From positions 992,001 to 1,056,000 of the forward strand of contig NZ_CP090004.1 of NCBI RefSeq assembly GCF_021390175.1: DNA of 64,000 nucleotides, in the 5' to 3' direction. The position numbers were made by a program, and so were the translations under genes. The first letter of the stretch is position 1. Every line of letters starts with the position of its first letter. Shown here piece by piece: positions 52,590-61,493 of this stretch. The stretch comes from Flagellimonas sp. HMM57 (GTDB lineage Bacteria > Bacteroidota > Bacteroidia > Flavobacteriales > Flavobacteriaceae). A model generated the notes under the pieces. It did no database searches. It saw only the letters and a program-made list of their open reading frames with translations, and was not told where the DNA came from.

Positions 52590-52637
52590 CAAACTTAAAA
52601 TATTATTTTTAATTATTCTAAATAAAAATAATATTTT
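52590..52637 (-). promoter_or_regulatory. iron-box-like operator and promoter of the second receptor
   Basis: Minus-strand promoter TTAG, 20 bp, TAAGTTTG (52597 down to 52590). The spacer holds the 23-bp element (52603-52625; plus strand TTATTTTTAAT then ATTCTAAATAA). A wider perfect inverted repeat of 15 bp also spans it: AAAATATTATTTTTA (52597-52611) with its complement at 52623-52637, 11 bp apart. Confidence 0.7.
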
Positions 52638-52656
52638 AAGAGTGCCTCATTATCAA

Positions 52657-54327
52657 CTAACTATCCTTTGATACGGATTGTAGTACGGCGGACCTTTCTT
52701 CTTGGGATTCAGGTTTTGTTGTTAGTTTGTTTTCTGAATCCCTCAAAATATTATGGGCAGTGCTGTTTTTAGTATTCAAATTGAACTGGCAGACAAGCAA
52801 ACCAAATACGCCAATAATAAGCCAAGTTGCATCTACGCTAAATACATAGTATTGTCCGTTCACTAATGTTTTCCATATCCAATCGCCCGTAATGACACCA
52901 TTTATCACAGGTATACAGAGTCCAAAAACACTTCCCAAAAAGATATAGTTACGGTTTAGTTTGCGATAGTTGTTCCAAAAAAGACCTATGAGTGTAAGTA
53001 ACAGCCAACCCAAAAAGAAAATCGTATTCACGTAAAACACCCTTTCAATCATTTCTAAAGGAACCAGTTTATTGGCAATGAATATAAGCGCCAATGCCGG
53101 AAACATGGATAAGCTAATCGCCAGATAGAATTTTGTTACCCTATGGTGAAACCTACGTTGTTTATCCGTATACTTATTGTTGTCACGTGCTGTACGCCAA
53201 ATCATTACACCACTTAGGATGATGTAGCATGTAATCATCGCAAGAATGAAATAGATAATCTTGAGAAAAATACCTCCAAAAGTGGCGTAGTGCAATTTTA
53301 TCAATACACCATAAGTTCCTTTCGAATAGGTTTTGTTATCAGGCTCAACAGCTTGTAATAGTTTGCCATCCTTATAACCGTAAACAAAAATACCATCGCC
53401 AGTGATTCCTTTTTTATCATTGAATATTACATTAACGGTACCATCTTCTTTTCCAAAATTTCTGGCATAGATATACGTTATGGGAGTTTCAGGATACGAG
53501 GTACTAACATTTTCATAGATGCTGTTAATGCTCACTCCATTATCAATTACTCTGGCATTCTTATCGTATTTAATTCCCGCATCTGGACGTACAGCCTTGA
53601 TGACTTCATTGGTATCCCCATCAAACATAAGAAAAGCACTAGGTGCCAATAAGAGTAGGGATAGTCCCAATAACGCACCCGTTACTGCATATACTATTTG
53701 GAATGGCAATGTTATGATTCCTAATGATATATGGCCATTGGTCCAAATCTGTTTCCATTTACCTTTTGTTGTAAAGGAATAGAACTTGTTTACAATATTC
53801 TTCCAATGTGTTAGCACACCCGTAAAAACAGCAAACAAAAAGAAAAATGCCACAAAACCAGATAGATAAATACCAATAACGGGTAATTGATGAAAGTAAT
53901 GAAGCTCATAAATAGTTCGAGCCATATGGGTCATGGGTTCTGTTCCATATGACAATACTTTGTATTCAGTTGGATGAATGGAAGCAGCGAATCTCTCGGT
54001 TACATCAGAACCATTGGTTTTACTTCCATAAAATTCAATTAAAGGATTCATCCTACTTGGTGGAACAAAACCAAATTGTTCACTCTGGTCAAAACCTTCA
54101 ATGTTTTCTGTGACAGTTGCTACTATTTTATTGTAATCAACCTCTCCAGGGTTTACTGCTCCGATTCTAGCGTTTGGATTTTCCCATTGATAGAGTTCAT
54201 CCATAAATAGCGCCACTGCACCAGCGTAGAAACAAACAAACAAAGCAAAACTTATCACAATACCAGATACGGTATGTGTATGGAACATCGCATTGTGCAA
54301 TCTTGGTTTTAAAGCTTTTAATTTCAT
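52657..54327 (-). CDS. PepSY domain transmembrane protein of an iron uptake operon
   Basis: 556 residues from ATG 54327; a TTG just before it would add one residue and is unlikely. N-terminal FHTHTVSGIVISFALFVCFYAGAVALF is the PepSY_TM first helix with its histidines; later helices include LSGFVAFFFLFAVFTGVLTHW, NGHISLGIITLPFQIVYAVTGALLG and IYFILAMITCYIILSGVMIW, with four more hydrophobic segments near the C-terminus, so longer than the other PepSY protein here. It probably acts in reductive release of imported iron. It is third in a unit behind two small membrane proteins and before the second receptor. Confidence 0.87.
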   Translation of the reverse strand: MKLKALKPRLHNAMFHTHTVSGIVISFALFVCFYAGAVALFMDELYQWENPNARIGAVNPGEVDYNKIVATVTENIEGFDQSEQFGFVPPSRMNPLIEFYGSKTNGSDVTERFAASIHPTEYKVLSYGTEPMTHMARTIYELHYFHQLPVIGIYLSGFVAFFFLFAVFTGVLTHWKNIVNKFYSFTTKGKWKQIWTNGHISLGIITLPFQIVYAVTGALLGLSLLLLAPSAFLMFDGDTNEVIKAVRPDAGIKYDKNARVIDNGVSINSIYENVSTSYPETPITYIYARNFGKEDGTVNVIFNDKKGITGDGIFVYGYKDGKLLQAVEPDNKTYSKGTYGVLIKLHYATFGGIFLKIIYFILAMITCYIILSGVMIWRTARDNNKYTDKQRRFHHRVTKFYLAISLSMFPALALIFIANKLVPLEMIERVFYVNTIFFLGWLLLTLIGLFWNNYRKLNRNYIFLGSVFGLCIPVINGVITGDWIWKTLVNGQYYVFSVDATWLIIGVFGLLVCQFNLNTKNSTAHNILRDSENKLTTKPESQEERSAVLQSVSKDS

Positions 54328-54358
54328 CAAACTAGATTTTACGTATTAGTTCCTTTAA

Positions 54359-54640
54359 CTACTTGTTCAAAAAAATAATTGAAGCAAAAATGATTGTCAG
54401 TAAAATATACAGACCCCAAACTTTCCAGCCGTTTTTGGCCATAAATGACAAAACCAATAGTAGGGCCCACAGTAAAAAAGAAGTATATGCAGTGGTTATT
54501 ATCAAGCCTCCTTTTTCCGTTAAGAGGCTTCCAAGTGCATTATGGGCAAAGATGGTAACCAGATAGCCTCCTAAAATACCTGCACTGATCTTTAAAAAAC
54601 GTTGCCCCGTGCTCGATAAGTGTTTTTTATTTGCTGGCAT
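54359..54640 (-). CDS. small membrane protein of the iron uptake operon (DUF3649-like)
   Basis: 93 residues with three membrane segments (ILGGYLVTIFAHNALGSLL, IITTAYTSFLLWALLLVLSFMA and LYILLTIIFASIIFL). The pattern resembles the short iron-uptake membrane proteins (DUF3649 type) that accompany PepSY proteins and TonB receptors in other phyla; I base this on size, topology and setting, not on clear sequence identity. It starts 1 bp after the upstream small gene and lies 31 bp before the PepSY gene. Confidence 0.7.
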   Translation of the reverse strand: MPANKKHLSSTGQRFLKISAGILGGYLVTIFAHNALGSLLTEKGGLIITTAYTSFLLWALLLVLSFMAKNGWKVWGLYILLTIIFASIIFLNK

Positions 54641-54641
54641 T

Positions 54642-54959
54642 TTAGATGAGATTTTCCATTACTATAATTACCAGGCTCAAACCCGCAAAGAGATACACAT
54701 ATTTTTGATTTAAAGGCAGCAGGGTAATTATTAGTCCTAAGGCAAGCATTACCGTTATCATGAATATGACCAAAGCTGTGGCAAAATCAAATTGGACAGT
54801 AAATATTAGAATAGAAAGCAAAAAAACAATGTAAGCCACTACCCTAGTTAACACTGGTTTTTGCCGTGCTCTTATTCCAACGAAGTTTAAAAATTGTGGA
54901 AAATGCTTCGATTTTGCATAGAGCAATAAACTACCTACAAACACAAGTACTACACCCAC
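54642..54959 (-). CDS. small membrane protein, first gene of the iron uptake operon (DUF3325-like), GTG start
   Basis: 105 residues, three or four membrane segments (MGVVLVFVGSLLLY, VVAYIVFLLSILIFTVQF, ALVIFMITVMLALGLIITLLP, YLFAGLSLVIIVM) with a Lys/Arg-rich loop after the first. The layout is like DUF3325 proteins found with DUF3649 and PepSY genes. The start must be GTG (54957-54959), since no ATG is open upstream in frame. It is the first gene behind an iron-box-like promoter. Confidence 0.7.
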   Translation of the reverse strand: MGVVLVFVGSLLLYAKSKHFPQFLNFVGIRARQKPVLTRVVAYIVFLLSILIFTVQFDFATALVIFMITVMLALGLIITLLPLNQKYVYLFAGLSLVIIVMENLI

Positions 54960-54995
54960 GCTTTTGATTTTTGATGCGTCAAAATTTTATGTTCA

Positions 54996-55037
54996 CAAAC
55001 ATACTTATTATTTTTAATAGTTCTAAATAAAAATAAT
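54996..55037 (-). promoter_or_regulatory. iron-box-like operator and promoter of the PepSY operon
   Basis: Minus-strand promoter TTAG, 19 bp, TATGTTTG (55003 down to 54996). Its spacer holds the third copy of the AT-rich element; ATTATTTTTA (55007-55016) and TAAAAATAAT (55028-55037) form a perfect 10-bp inverted repeat with an 11-bp spacer (ATAGTTCTAAA), the same spacer length as in the copy at 52.6 kb. Confidence 0.7.
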
Positions 55038-55139
55038 GTTTGATTATGAAAGATTAACATTATTCAATACTAATTTCTACTACTCAAATCAATATTTCAA
55101 TTTGTAATATTTGTAATTTTCCTGTAAAGAAAATCTCCC

Positions 55140-56321
55140 ATGCAACACCATATACTCATTAACATCTGTGCCATTTTTGGTGTAGCGACAGCAGTCATCA
55201 TAATTTGTAAGTTTTTAAAAATCAGGTATATTATTGGCTACTTGATCACTGGAGTGCTTCTTAGCCCGAACACAAGCCAGTATTTTGCCGATATGGAAGA
55301 GGTAGATGTCTATGCAGAAATTGGCATCATATTACTGCTATTTACCGTTGGATTGGAATTTTCATTCAGTAACCTAAAGAAAATACAGAAATACGTTTTG
55401 GGTGGAGGAAGTGCCCAGGTGTTTTTTACCATCATCCTAACTGCTGCACTTATTTGGTTATTAATGCGACCAAGTGTAGAAGAGAGTATTTTTTGGGGAT
55501 TTTTATATGCGTTGAGCAGTACGGCAATTGTTGTAAAGACCTTACAGGATAGAAATAAGATTACCACCCCACACGGCAAATTCATTCTGGCGGTATTGTT
55601 GTTTCAAGATATTATGATCGTGCCATTGATGCTTTTCACGCCAATTTTAGCAGGTGCTGGTGACGACCCTTTGACCGCTTTGTTATGGTTATTGGGGAAG
55701 TTGGTATTAATGGGTGGGATTGCTTATGTTTTGGCTAGGTTTGTCATTCCTTTTTTCTTAAAAACGGTGATGAAAGTACAAAGCCAAGAAGTGTTTTTAA
55801 TTGCCACTGTTTTTATTGTAACGGGCATTGCACTGCTTACGGAACAATTAGGGCTATCACTGGCTCTAGGTGCTTTTATCGCCGGATTGATCATTGCCGA
55901 GACCGACTACAACCATATGGCCATATCTTGTTTTTTGCCTTTTCGATATGTATTCATGAGTTTCTTTTTTATCTCTATGGGAATGCTTTTGAACTATGAA
56001 ATATTCCTGACGGATTTAGGTTGGATCGTTTTCTGGACCTTATTTGCTTTTGCAGTGAAAGCTATTGCCGGAATCTTGGCCGTAAAAGTCATGAAATTGG
56101 ATTGGAAAACCGCCATAGCTGTTGGGTTTTCAATTGCTCAAATAGGGGAATTTTCCTTTGTGTTGGCACAAAGTGGTTTGGAATACGAACTTATAAGTGC
56201 CACAAATTATCAAATATTTTTAGCGGTATCCATTATCCTCATGTCATTGACCCCCTTCATTGTCGGTAACGCAGAAAAAATACAGCCAGCTTTGTTAAAA
56301 TTAAAATCTAAAAATGCCTAG
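55140..56321 (+). CDS. monovalent cation:proton antiporter-2 (KefB/CPA2) membrane domain
   Basis: 393 residues, about 12 membrane segments of the CPA2 family. IRYIIGYLITGVLLSP, EIGIILLLFTVGLEFS, ALSSTAIVVKTLQD, LLFQDIMIVPLML and SLALGAFIAGLIIAETDY are hallmark blocks of KefB/KefC-like potassium or sodium/proton antiporters. The C-terminal NAD-binding RCK domain of KefB is missing: the protein ends ten residues after the last helix. The next gene, a glutaredoxin-like protein, overlaps it by 8 bp. It is divergent from the iron-regulated PepSY operon. Confidence 0.9.
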   Translation: MQHHILINICAIFGVATAVIIICKFLKIRYIIGYLITGVLLSPNTSQYFADMEEVDVYAEIGIILLLFTVGLEFSFSNLKKIQKYVLGGGSAQVFFTIILTAALIWLLMRPSVEESIFWGFLYALSSTAIVVKTLQDRNKITTPHGKFILAVLLFQDIMIVPLMLFTPILAGAGDDPLTALLWLLGKLVLMGGIAYVLARFVIPFFLKTVMKVQSQEVFLIATVFIVTGIALLTEQLGLSLALGAFIAGLIIAETDYNHMAISCFLPFRYVFMSFFFISMGMLLNYEIFLTDLGWIVFWTLFAFAVKAIAGILAVKVMKLDWKTAIAVGFSIAQIGEFSFVLAQSGLEYELISATNYQIFLAVSIILMSLTPFIVGNAEKIQPALLKLKSKNA

Positions 56322-56565
56322 TCTAAAACTATACGGAACCGATTGGTGTATGAAATCTTCCGCCTTGCGAAACTATATGCAGTCAAAATGGATAACGTTC
56401 GAGGACTTTAATGTAGAAACCGATAAGGAAGCCGAAGAAACGGTTCGCTCATTATATGATGGCAAATTAAAATTCCCCACTGTAACCTACGGGCCCGAAT
56501 TCATCAAAAATCCAAGCGTACAAGAACTCTCTGCATTTCTAGCAAAAAATGGGATTTCAGACTAA
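56314..56565 (+). CDS. glutaredoxin-like protein, monothiol-type site
   Basis: 83 residues, a single thioredoxin-fold domain. The active site reads DWCMKSSALRNYM, that is CMKS at residues 12-15, with one cysteine instead of the CPYC of dithiol glutaredoxins, and the cis-proline KFPTVTYG is in place. LKLYGTDWC at the start matches small glutaredoxins. The frame overlaps the end of the antiporter gene by 8 bp, so the two are translationally coupled; a redox or glutathione input to the antiporter, which lacks its own RCK domain, is a reasonable guess. Cytoplasmic. Confidence 0.85.
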   Translation: MPSLKLYGTDWCMKSSALRNYMQSKWITFEDFNVETDKEAEETVRSLYDGKLKFPTVTYGPEFIKNPSVQELSAFLAKNGISD

Positions 56566-56603
56566 TGCTATCAAATCCTAAGAGTAAACAATTCATGAAA
56601 TAA

Positions 56604-59039
56604 TCACAATCTGGACTTCTCAGAATCTGCCCCTGTTTTTGTTTTTGCATCCCTCACTTTCTTATTGCCAAAAGGATAAGAATACGCAACTTGGAAAATT
56701 TGGGAAAAACCGGATTCTGGCCTATACCTTACATTAAATATATCCCCAAAAGCTTCCCTAGTGAGGGTGCCTACACGGGAACGTATATCAAACGTCCTGA
56801 AAATATCGTTTACCGAAAATTGAAAACTACTTCCATTTTTAAATTCTTTTTTCAGACCTACATTTAAAACACCAAAACCAAAAACTTTACCACTTCCGTT
56901 AAAATGGCGAGAAGTATACCAACCCGATAGCTCCAAAGAGAAATTCTTTGGGAAACGCATGGTTTGGTTTCCATTGAAGTTAAAGTGTATGTAATCGTGA
57001 GTGATTTTTTCATCCGTATGCGATAATTTGAATTCACGAACTCCCAAAGTACCATTAAGATTCATACTCCACCAATGGGTAAAACGAATAGGGATATTGG
57101 TCTGTATATCTATACTTCGCTGATAATCCATGTTTACCGGTGCTATAACCGCTACATTGCTCTGTGCGTTACGGGTAATTTGAAAACGGGAAATTGGATT
57201 TTTCTCATTTGAAGTCAATATCGAAATGCTAAATGATTTGTTATTGTAGGTAAGGGCAATATTGTCCGTAATTGCCGGAAGCAATTGTGGGTTTCCACTA
57301 AATACGGAAGTAGGACTATTGTAAATCAAAAAAGAGGCCAAATCTGCATAGTCGGGTCGTGTAATACGTTTGTTGTAGGCCAGATTCAAGGCTGTAGTAT
57401 CCGAAAAAGAATGGGTTACGAATACCGAAGGGAAAAGTCTTCCAAAGCTACGGTTCAATGTAGTATCATCAAAATTCTGGTCCCAATACTCGTAGCGCAG
57501 TCCAACTTGACCCTTTAGCTTTTTATTAAATTCGTAGTCGGCAAGGGAATACATGGCACCTATTCTTTCTTCATTTTCGATACTACTTATAAAACGATCG
57601 TCAGCCACAAACTCATCATCTTGTAAAATTTCGATACGGGCATCATTCACCGTTTTGGATAATGACCCTTTTATTCCAGTCTCAATGGATAAATTTTCGT
57701 TTGCAATGTGTTTATAATCCAATTGTATTACACCAACATTAATATCAGTCTCATTGACTCCACGGTTGCCACGATTATAGATTTCATTATCAGGTTGAAA
57801 AGAATCTCCATTTTCGTCCAAATACGAACTATCCACTCTATTAGGTCTTTGGTTATTATAATTAATGTAATCTGCTGTAAAAGTCAAAGTGCTCGCCTCG
57901 GTCTTCTTTTCGTAATAGGCAGAAGCATTAACGTTTTTTAAGGTGCCATTGGCATTCAACCTGATTTGAGCCTCTAAAAAAGGAGCATCCATAAAATCAT
58001 ATAGCCCCCGATTGCGAACCATACTCATTGACCTTGATTGATTGTACAACACGTTTGCTCCAAAATAGGATACTTCGGAAAGTCGAAAATCATAACCGAG
58101 ATTGATATTATGGTTTCGGTTGATCTGTTGTGCTCGATTGGTGAAATCAATACCCGTATTACCACCTAAAGCAGGAATTTCTGTGGTACCAACCCCTCTG
58201 AAACCCGAAAAAGTATCATCATAGGAAAAGGTATACGAACCAAATACGCTGGCGCGTTCACCACCATAATTAAGAGAAAGTCCTGTGGTCTGCTTTGCAC
58301 CTTCTCCATAACCTGCACTAAGATTTAGGTTTCCACGGATACCAAGGTTTTCATTTTTTGCCATCACAATATTGATGATGCCTGCATTCCCATCCAAGTC
58401 GTATCGCGCCGAAGGGTTGGTCAACAATTCTATTTTCTCAATGTTATCGGCACTCGTTCCATTCAACATCGTAATCAAATCGGCAGTGGGAATCCGTTGT
58501 ACTTTACCATTAATCATGATTAACGTGCCACTCTTTCCGTTAAGCGAAAAACTATTGTTCTGTAGATCTAAAATTACGCCTGGGGAACGCTCCAATAATT
58601 GTAAGGCGGTACTTCCCTTCGTCAAAATACTCTGCTGAACATTGACCACGCTGCCCTCCTGGGTTCGTTGAATAAGTCTCCGTTGCCCAGTAATCTCAAC
58701 ACCTTGCAACGAAGTAACTTCTTCCGTCAACACAATAGTGGGAAAATGTTTGGTCAGATTGGCATTTGACAGGATAAAGGGTTCGGAATTCCATGTCTGA
58801 AAGGATAAAAGAGAAATGCGAAGGGTATATGTACCTTCTTTATTGAAATCAATTTCAAACAGACCATCGTCATTGGTAATGGTTCCCGTTTGCATTATGG
58901 AATCAGGAATAGTGTATACCATGATATTAGCATACGCAATCGGATTGCCATTTGCATCGGTAACCGAACCTGATAGTTGTCCTAACATCATCTTAGAAGA
59001 TCCTAAAAAAAGAACAATGGAAATATAATATAACTTCAT
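56604..59039 (-). CDS. outer-membrane beta-barrel receptor (TonB-dependent type) beside a LytS/LytTR pair
   Basis: 811 residues from ATG 59039 (MKLYYISIVLFLGSSKMMLG, a proper signal peptide); the frame is open to 59108 but the extra 23 residues would sit before the signal. A carboxypeptidase-regulatory-like domain (LSGSVTDANGNPIAYANI) and a plug-like domain (LIMINGKVQRIPTADL; IEKIELLTNPSARYDLDGNAGIINIV) precede a barrel of the outer-membrane protein beta-barrel family, ending FQVAYSYPFGNKKVRDAKTK. The ligand is unknown. It faces a sensor kinase/response regulator pair, a common layout for regulated receptors. Confidence 0.88.
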   Translation of the reverse strand: MKLYYISIVLFLGSSKMMLGQLSGSVTDANGNPIAYANIMVYTIPDSIMQTGTITNDDGLFEIDFNKEGTYTLRISLLSFQTWNSEPFILSNANLTKHFPTIVLTEEVTSLQGVEITGQRRLIQRTQEGSVVNVQQSILTKGSTALQLLERSPGVILDLQNNSFSLNGKSGTLIMINGKVQRIPTADLITMLNGTSADNIEKIELLTNPSARYDLDGNAGIINIVMAKNENLGIRGNLNLSAGYGEGAKQTTGLSLNYGGERASVFGSYTFSYDDTFSGFRGVGTTEIPALGGNTGIDFTNRAQQINRNHNINLGYDFRLSEVSYFGANVLYNQSRSMSMVRNRGLYDFMDAPFLEAQIRLNANGTLKNVNASAYYEKKTEASTLTFTADYINYNNQRPNRVDSSYLDENGDSFQPDNEIYNRGNRGVNETDINVGVIQLDYKHIANENLSIETGIKGSLSKTVNDARIEILQDDEFVADDRFISSIENEERIGAMYSLADYEFNKKLKGQVGLRYEYWDQNFDDTTLNRSFGRLFPSVFVTHSFSDTTALNLAYNKRITRPDYADLASFLIYNSPTSVFSGNPQLLPAITDNIALTYNNKSFSISILTSNEKNPISRFQITRNAQSNVAVIAPVNMDYQRSIDIQTNIPIRFTHWWSMNLNGTLGVREFKLSHTDEKITHDYIHFNFNGNQTMRFPKNFSLELSGWYTSRHFNGSGKVFGFGVLNVGLKKEFKNGSSFQFSVNDIFRTFDIRSRVGTLTREAFGDIFNVRYRPESGFSQIFQVAYSYPFGNKKVRDAKTKTGADSEKSRL

Positions 59040-59288
59040 TTGCATGGATTTGAACGCAAGTAGCACCAATCCGTATCGCCTTGAAAAAGAGAATGACCAA
59101 GTGTGCATTTATAAGCACCACAGGAAGAAACCATCCTTTTTTGGATGAATTTGCATCGATAAAAACCATAAAATGTATTTGGTCAATAAAAACCTACCTG
59201 ACGTCAAGTTAAAAGAGGTGGTATTTTACAAAAAAAGTTTATCGTTGTACCTTGTGTTATTCACAACCCATTAATTCTCAAGAGAACT

Positions 59289-60413
59289 ATGCCCACAAAT
59301 GCCATCTGGGTCTTTTTAGAACGTTATAAGCTACATCATGTGCTTTTTTGGGCAGGATACCATTTTGCATGGTGGACACTGTTCGCAGGTAGCGTAAACG
59401 AGGTATTGGAATCACTTGCAAAACCTTACACAATCGTTAAGTATCTTGGTTACGTAGTATACCAAGCTGTTGGGGTCTATTTTTGTTTGTATGTACTCAT
59501 TCCCAAGTTACTGCAAAAGGAAAAGTACCTTATCTTCTTTGTTTCGACTATTGCCGTTGTAGTGTTGATGTCAACTGTTATTACCGGCAATTACTTTGTT
59601 GCCGCGACCGTAGCCAATGCCAACGTATACGAACTTTTCAACATATCGCCTGCTACTCCTTTTAGTATTTTTAGATACAATGCTTTTCCATCATGTATCG
59701 CGGCCACAACATTGGGCATGAGCATTAAATTGGCTAAAATCTGGGTTGTAGCACAAAAGCGGCAACAAATATTGGAAAAAGAGAAATTAGAAACGGAACT
59801 AAAATTCCTGAAATCACAGTTCAACCCCCATTTTTTGTTCAATACCATCAATTCCATTTTTGTGTTGATCAATAAAAATCCAAAAATGGCGTCCGATTCC
59901 TTGGTGAAATTTTCCAACCTACTGCGCTACCAACTATACGATTGCAACAGTTCCAAAATTCCGCTCAAAAATGAACTGGCTTATATTGAAAGCTTTATAG
60001 AACTGGAAAGTCTACGGCAAAATCAAAATTTTGAATTGAAGGTCAATATTCAAGAATTTGATGAAAGCTTGACCATTGCCCCTTTTATTTTATTGCCATT
60101 TATTGAAAATGCCTTCAAACATCTGTCAGAAGACCAAAAGCTCAAGAAATGGATTCATTTGAACATAATTTTAGAAGATGGAGCATTACAATTTGAACTG
60201 GAGAACAGTGCAGATTTTGAGTTACGACATACTCTGCCAAACGAAGCTGCATATAGTGGATTGGGGCTCCAAAACGTGAAACGACGATTGGCAATAATCT
60301 ATCCAAACGAGCATATCCTTATTATCACTAAGGGAAAGGATACGCATACCATAAAACTACAGTTGCAATTAGAAGAAGAAGCTTCGATATCTTTAACAAA
60401 AGTAAGCGGATGA
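59289..60413 (+). CDS. LytS-type sensor histidine kinase (His_kinase family)
   Basis: 374 residues. Four N-terminal membrane segments (about 16-36, 52-72, 80-100, 130-152), a coiled linker (QKRQQILEKEKLETELKFLKS), the phosphorylation block QFNPHFLFNTINSI with H181, and an ATPase domain with LLPFIENAFKH and GLGLQNVKRRL. The short integral-membrane sensor region has no recognisable ligand domain. It ends 4 bp inside the response regulator gene (ATGA overlap), a strong sign of a two-gene operon. Confidence 0.94.
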   Translation: MPTNAIWVFLERYKLHHVLFWAGYHFAWWTLFAGSVNEVLESLAKPYTIVKYLGYVVYQAVGVYFCLYVLIPKLLQKEKYLIFFVSTIAVVVLMSTVITGNYFVAATVANANVYELFNISPATPFSIFRYNAFPSCIAATTLGMSIKLAKIWVVAQKRQQILEKEKLETELKFLKSQFNPHFLFNTINSIFVLINKNPKMASDSLVKFSNLLRYQLYDCNSSKIPLKNELAYIESFIELESLRQNQNFELKVNIQEFDESLTIAPFILLPFIENAFKHLSEDQKLKKWIHLNIILEDGALQFELENSADFELRHTLPNEAAYSGLGLQNVKRRLAIIYPNEHILIITKGKDTHTIKLQLQLEEEASISLTKVSG

Positions 60414-61138
60414 TGAACTGTATCGTTATAGACGATGAGCCTTTGGCCCGAGAATGCATTGTCAATTATATTGACCAGGTTGATTTTATGCAATGTGTGG
60501 GCACTGGTATTTCTGCACTTGATATTCCCCAATTACTAGGAAGTTTTGAGGTTGATGTATTGTTTTTGGATGTGCAAATGCCTATGATGAACGGACTTGA
60601 GTATTTAAAGTCCAATCCTAAACCTCCAATGACCATCTTGACCACCGCTTTCCCTAATTATGCCATTCAGGGGTTTGATTTGAATGTATTGGACTATCTA
60701 CTCAAACCCATTTCGTTCAGTCGTTTTTTTACAGCAGCGACAAAGGCCAAACAGCAAATGGAACTTTTGCAAAGACATCAAATTCCTATAAGCAAAGAAG
60801 AGGAACGCACCTGTTTTTTTGTTAAGTGTGATGGAAAATATGAGAAGATTTATCATGATGCTGTTCTTTTTGTTCAGGCCTTACAAAACTACGTAACCAT
60901 ACAAACCGATAAACGAAAATATATAAGTCTGTTATCGCTAAAGAACGTAATCGAAAAGTTGGATTCCAATGCTTTTTTACAGGTACACAAATCGTACATC
61001 GTTGCTTTGGATAAAATCGAAGGAGTGGCACAGCACGAAATACAAATAGGGTCACATAAGATTCCTTTAAGTCGTAATTACAAGAAAGAAGTGCTGCCAA
61101 AGATTTTAGGTGGAAACTTGTGGAACGGCAAGGTTTAA
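60410..61138 (+). CDS. LytTR family response regulator
   Basis: 242 residues. Receiver domain 1-120 with acidic pocket VIDDEPLA and phosphorylated D54 in VLFLDVQMPMMNG, plus LLKPISFSRF with the conserved Lys. C-terminal LytTR DNA-binding domain (about 142-240) with FFVKCDGKYEKIYHDAVLFV, ALQNYVTIQT and FLQVHKSYIVALDKIEG. The start overlaps the kinase gene by 4 bp; a second ATG at 60413 would drop one residue. The obvious target is the divergent outer-membrane receptor gene, but I could not see a convincing LytTR direct repeat in the 250 bp between them. Confidence 0.95.
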   Translation: MMNCIVIDDEPLARECIVNYIDQVDFMQCVGTGISALDIPQLLGSFEVDVLFLDVQMPMMNGLEYLKSNPKPPMTILTTAFPNYAIQGFDLNVLDYLLKPISFSRFFTAATKAKQQMELLQRHQIPISKEEERTCFFVKCDGKYEKIYHDAVLFVQALQNYVTIQTDKRKYISLLSLKNVIEKLDSNAFLQVHKSYIVALDKIEGVAQHEIQIGSHKIPLSRNYKKEVLPKILGGNLWNGKV

Positions 61139-61302
61139 TGCATTTCTTACGAGAAGTTATGTACTAATATGCAAATCATTTCATGTATCAAAATTATCCC
61201 ACTCATAGAGATGTTGTTGTTCCAATAAATAATCCCAAAGAGTCTTTACCCCCTTTTAGAAATAAAAAAGACCCTTCATGAAGAAGAGCCTTTATCAAAA
61301 TG
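61139..61302. other. gene-free stretch downstream of the LytTR gene
   Basis: No supported frame. It holds the tRNA-Leu terminator at its right end. The whole interval 61139-61493 is otherwise only the tRNA gene and AT-rich sequence before the dipeptidase. Confidence 0.6.
61267..61293 (-). terminator. intrinsic terminator after tRNA-Leu
   Basis: Minus strand: AAAGGCTCTTC pairs with GAAGGGTCTTT (two G-U pairs) around a TTCAT loop and runs into TTTTTTATTT. It begins ten bases after the tRNA 3' end. Confidence 0.82.
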
Positions 61303-61384
61303 TGCGGGCGGAGAGACTCGAACTCTCACACCTCGCGGCACTAGATCCTAAGTCTAGCGTGTCTACCAATTCCACCACGCCCGC
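61303..61384 (-). tRNA. tRNA-Leu (anticodon UAG)
   Basis: 82 bases with a 7-bp acceptor stem (GCGGGCG / CGCCCGC) and discriminator A. The anticodon stem CTAGA/TCTAG frames the loop CTTAGGA, giving anticodon TAG (plus-strand CTA at 61348-61350). A long variable arm (GTGCCGCGAGGTGT region) marks a class II tRNA, and GTTCGAGTC is the T loop. CCA is not encoded. An intrinsic terminator follows. Confidence 0.95.
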
Positions 61385-61493
61385 TTGTTGACCCGAATAA
61401 TCGGGCTGCAAATATAAATCAATTTTTCATTTCTCAAATACACTCTTTTTAAAAAGTTCTTTTTGTAATTTTAAACTCCTTTTAAAAAACCAT

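Noticed and set aside
59040..59108. N-terminal extension of the outer-membrane receptor (23 residues before MKLYYIS)
   Set aside because: It would place an Arg-rich segment before a good signal peptide; the ATG at 59039 is preferred.
59199..59206. TGACGTCA palindrome before the LytS kinase gene
   Set aside because: An 8-bp palindrome is expected by chance at this scale and does not resemble LytTR direct repeats or the Crp/Fnr box.
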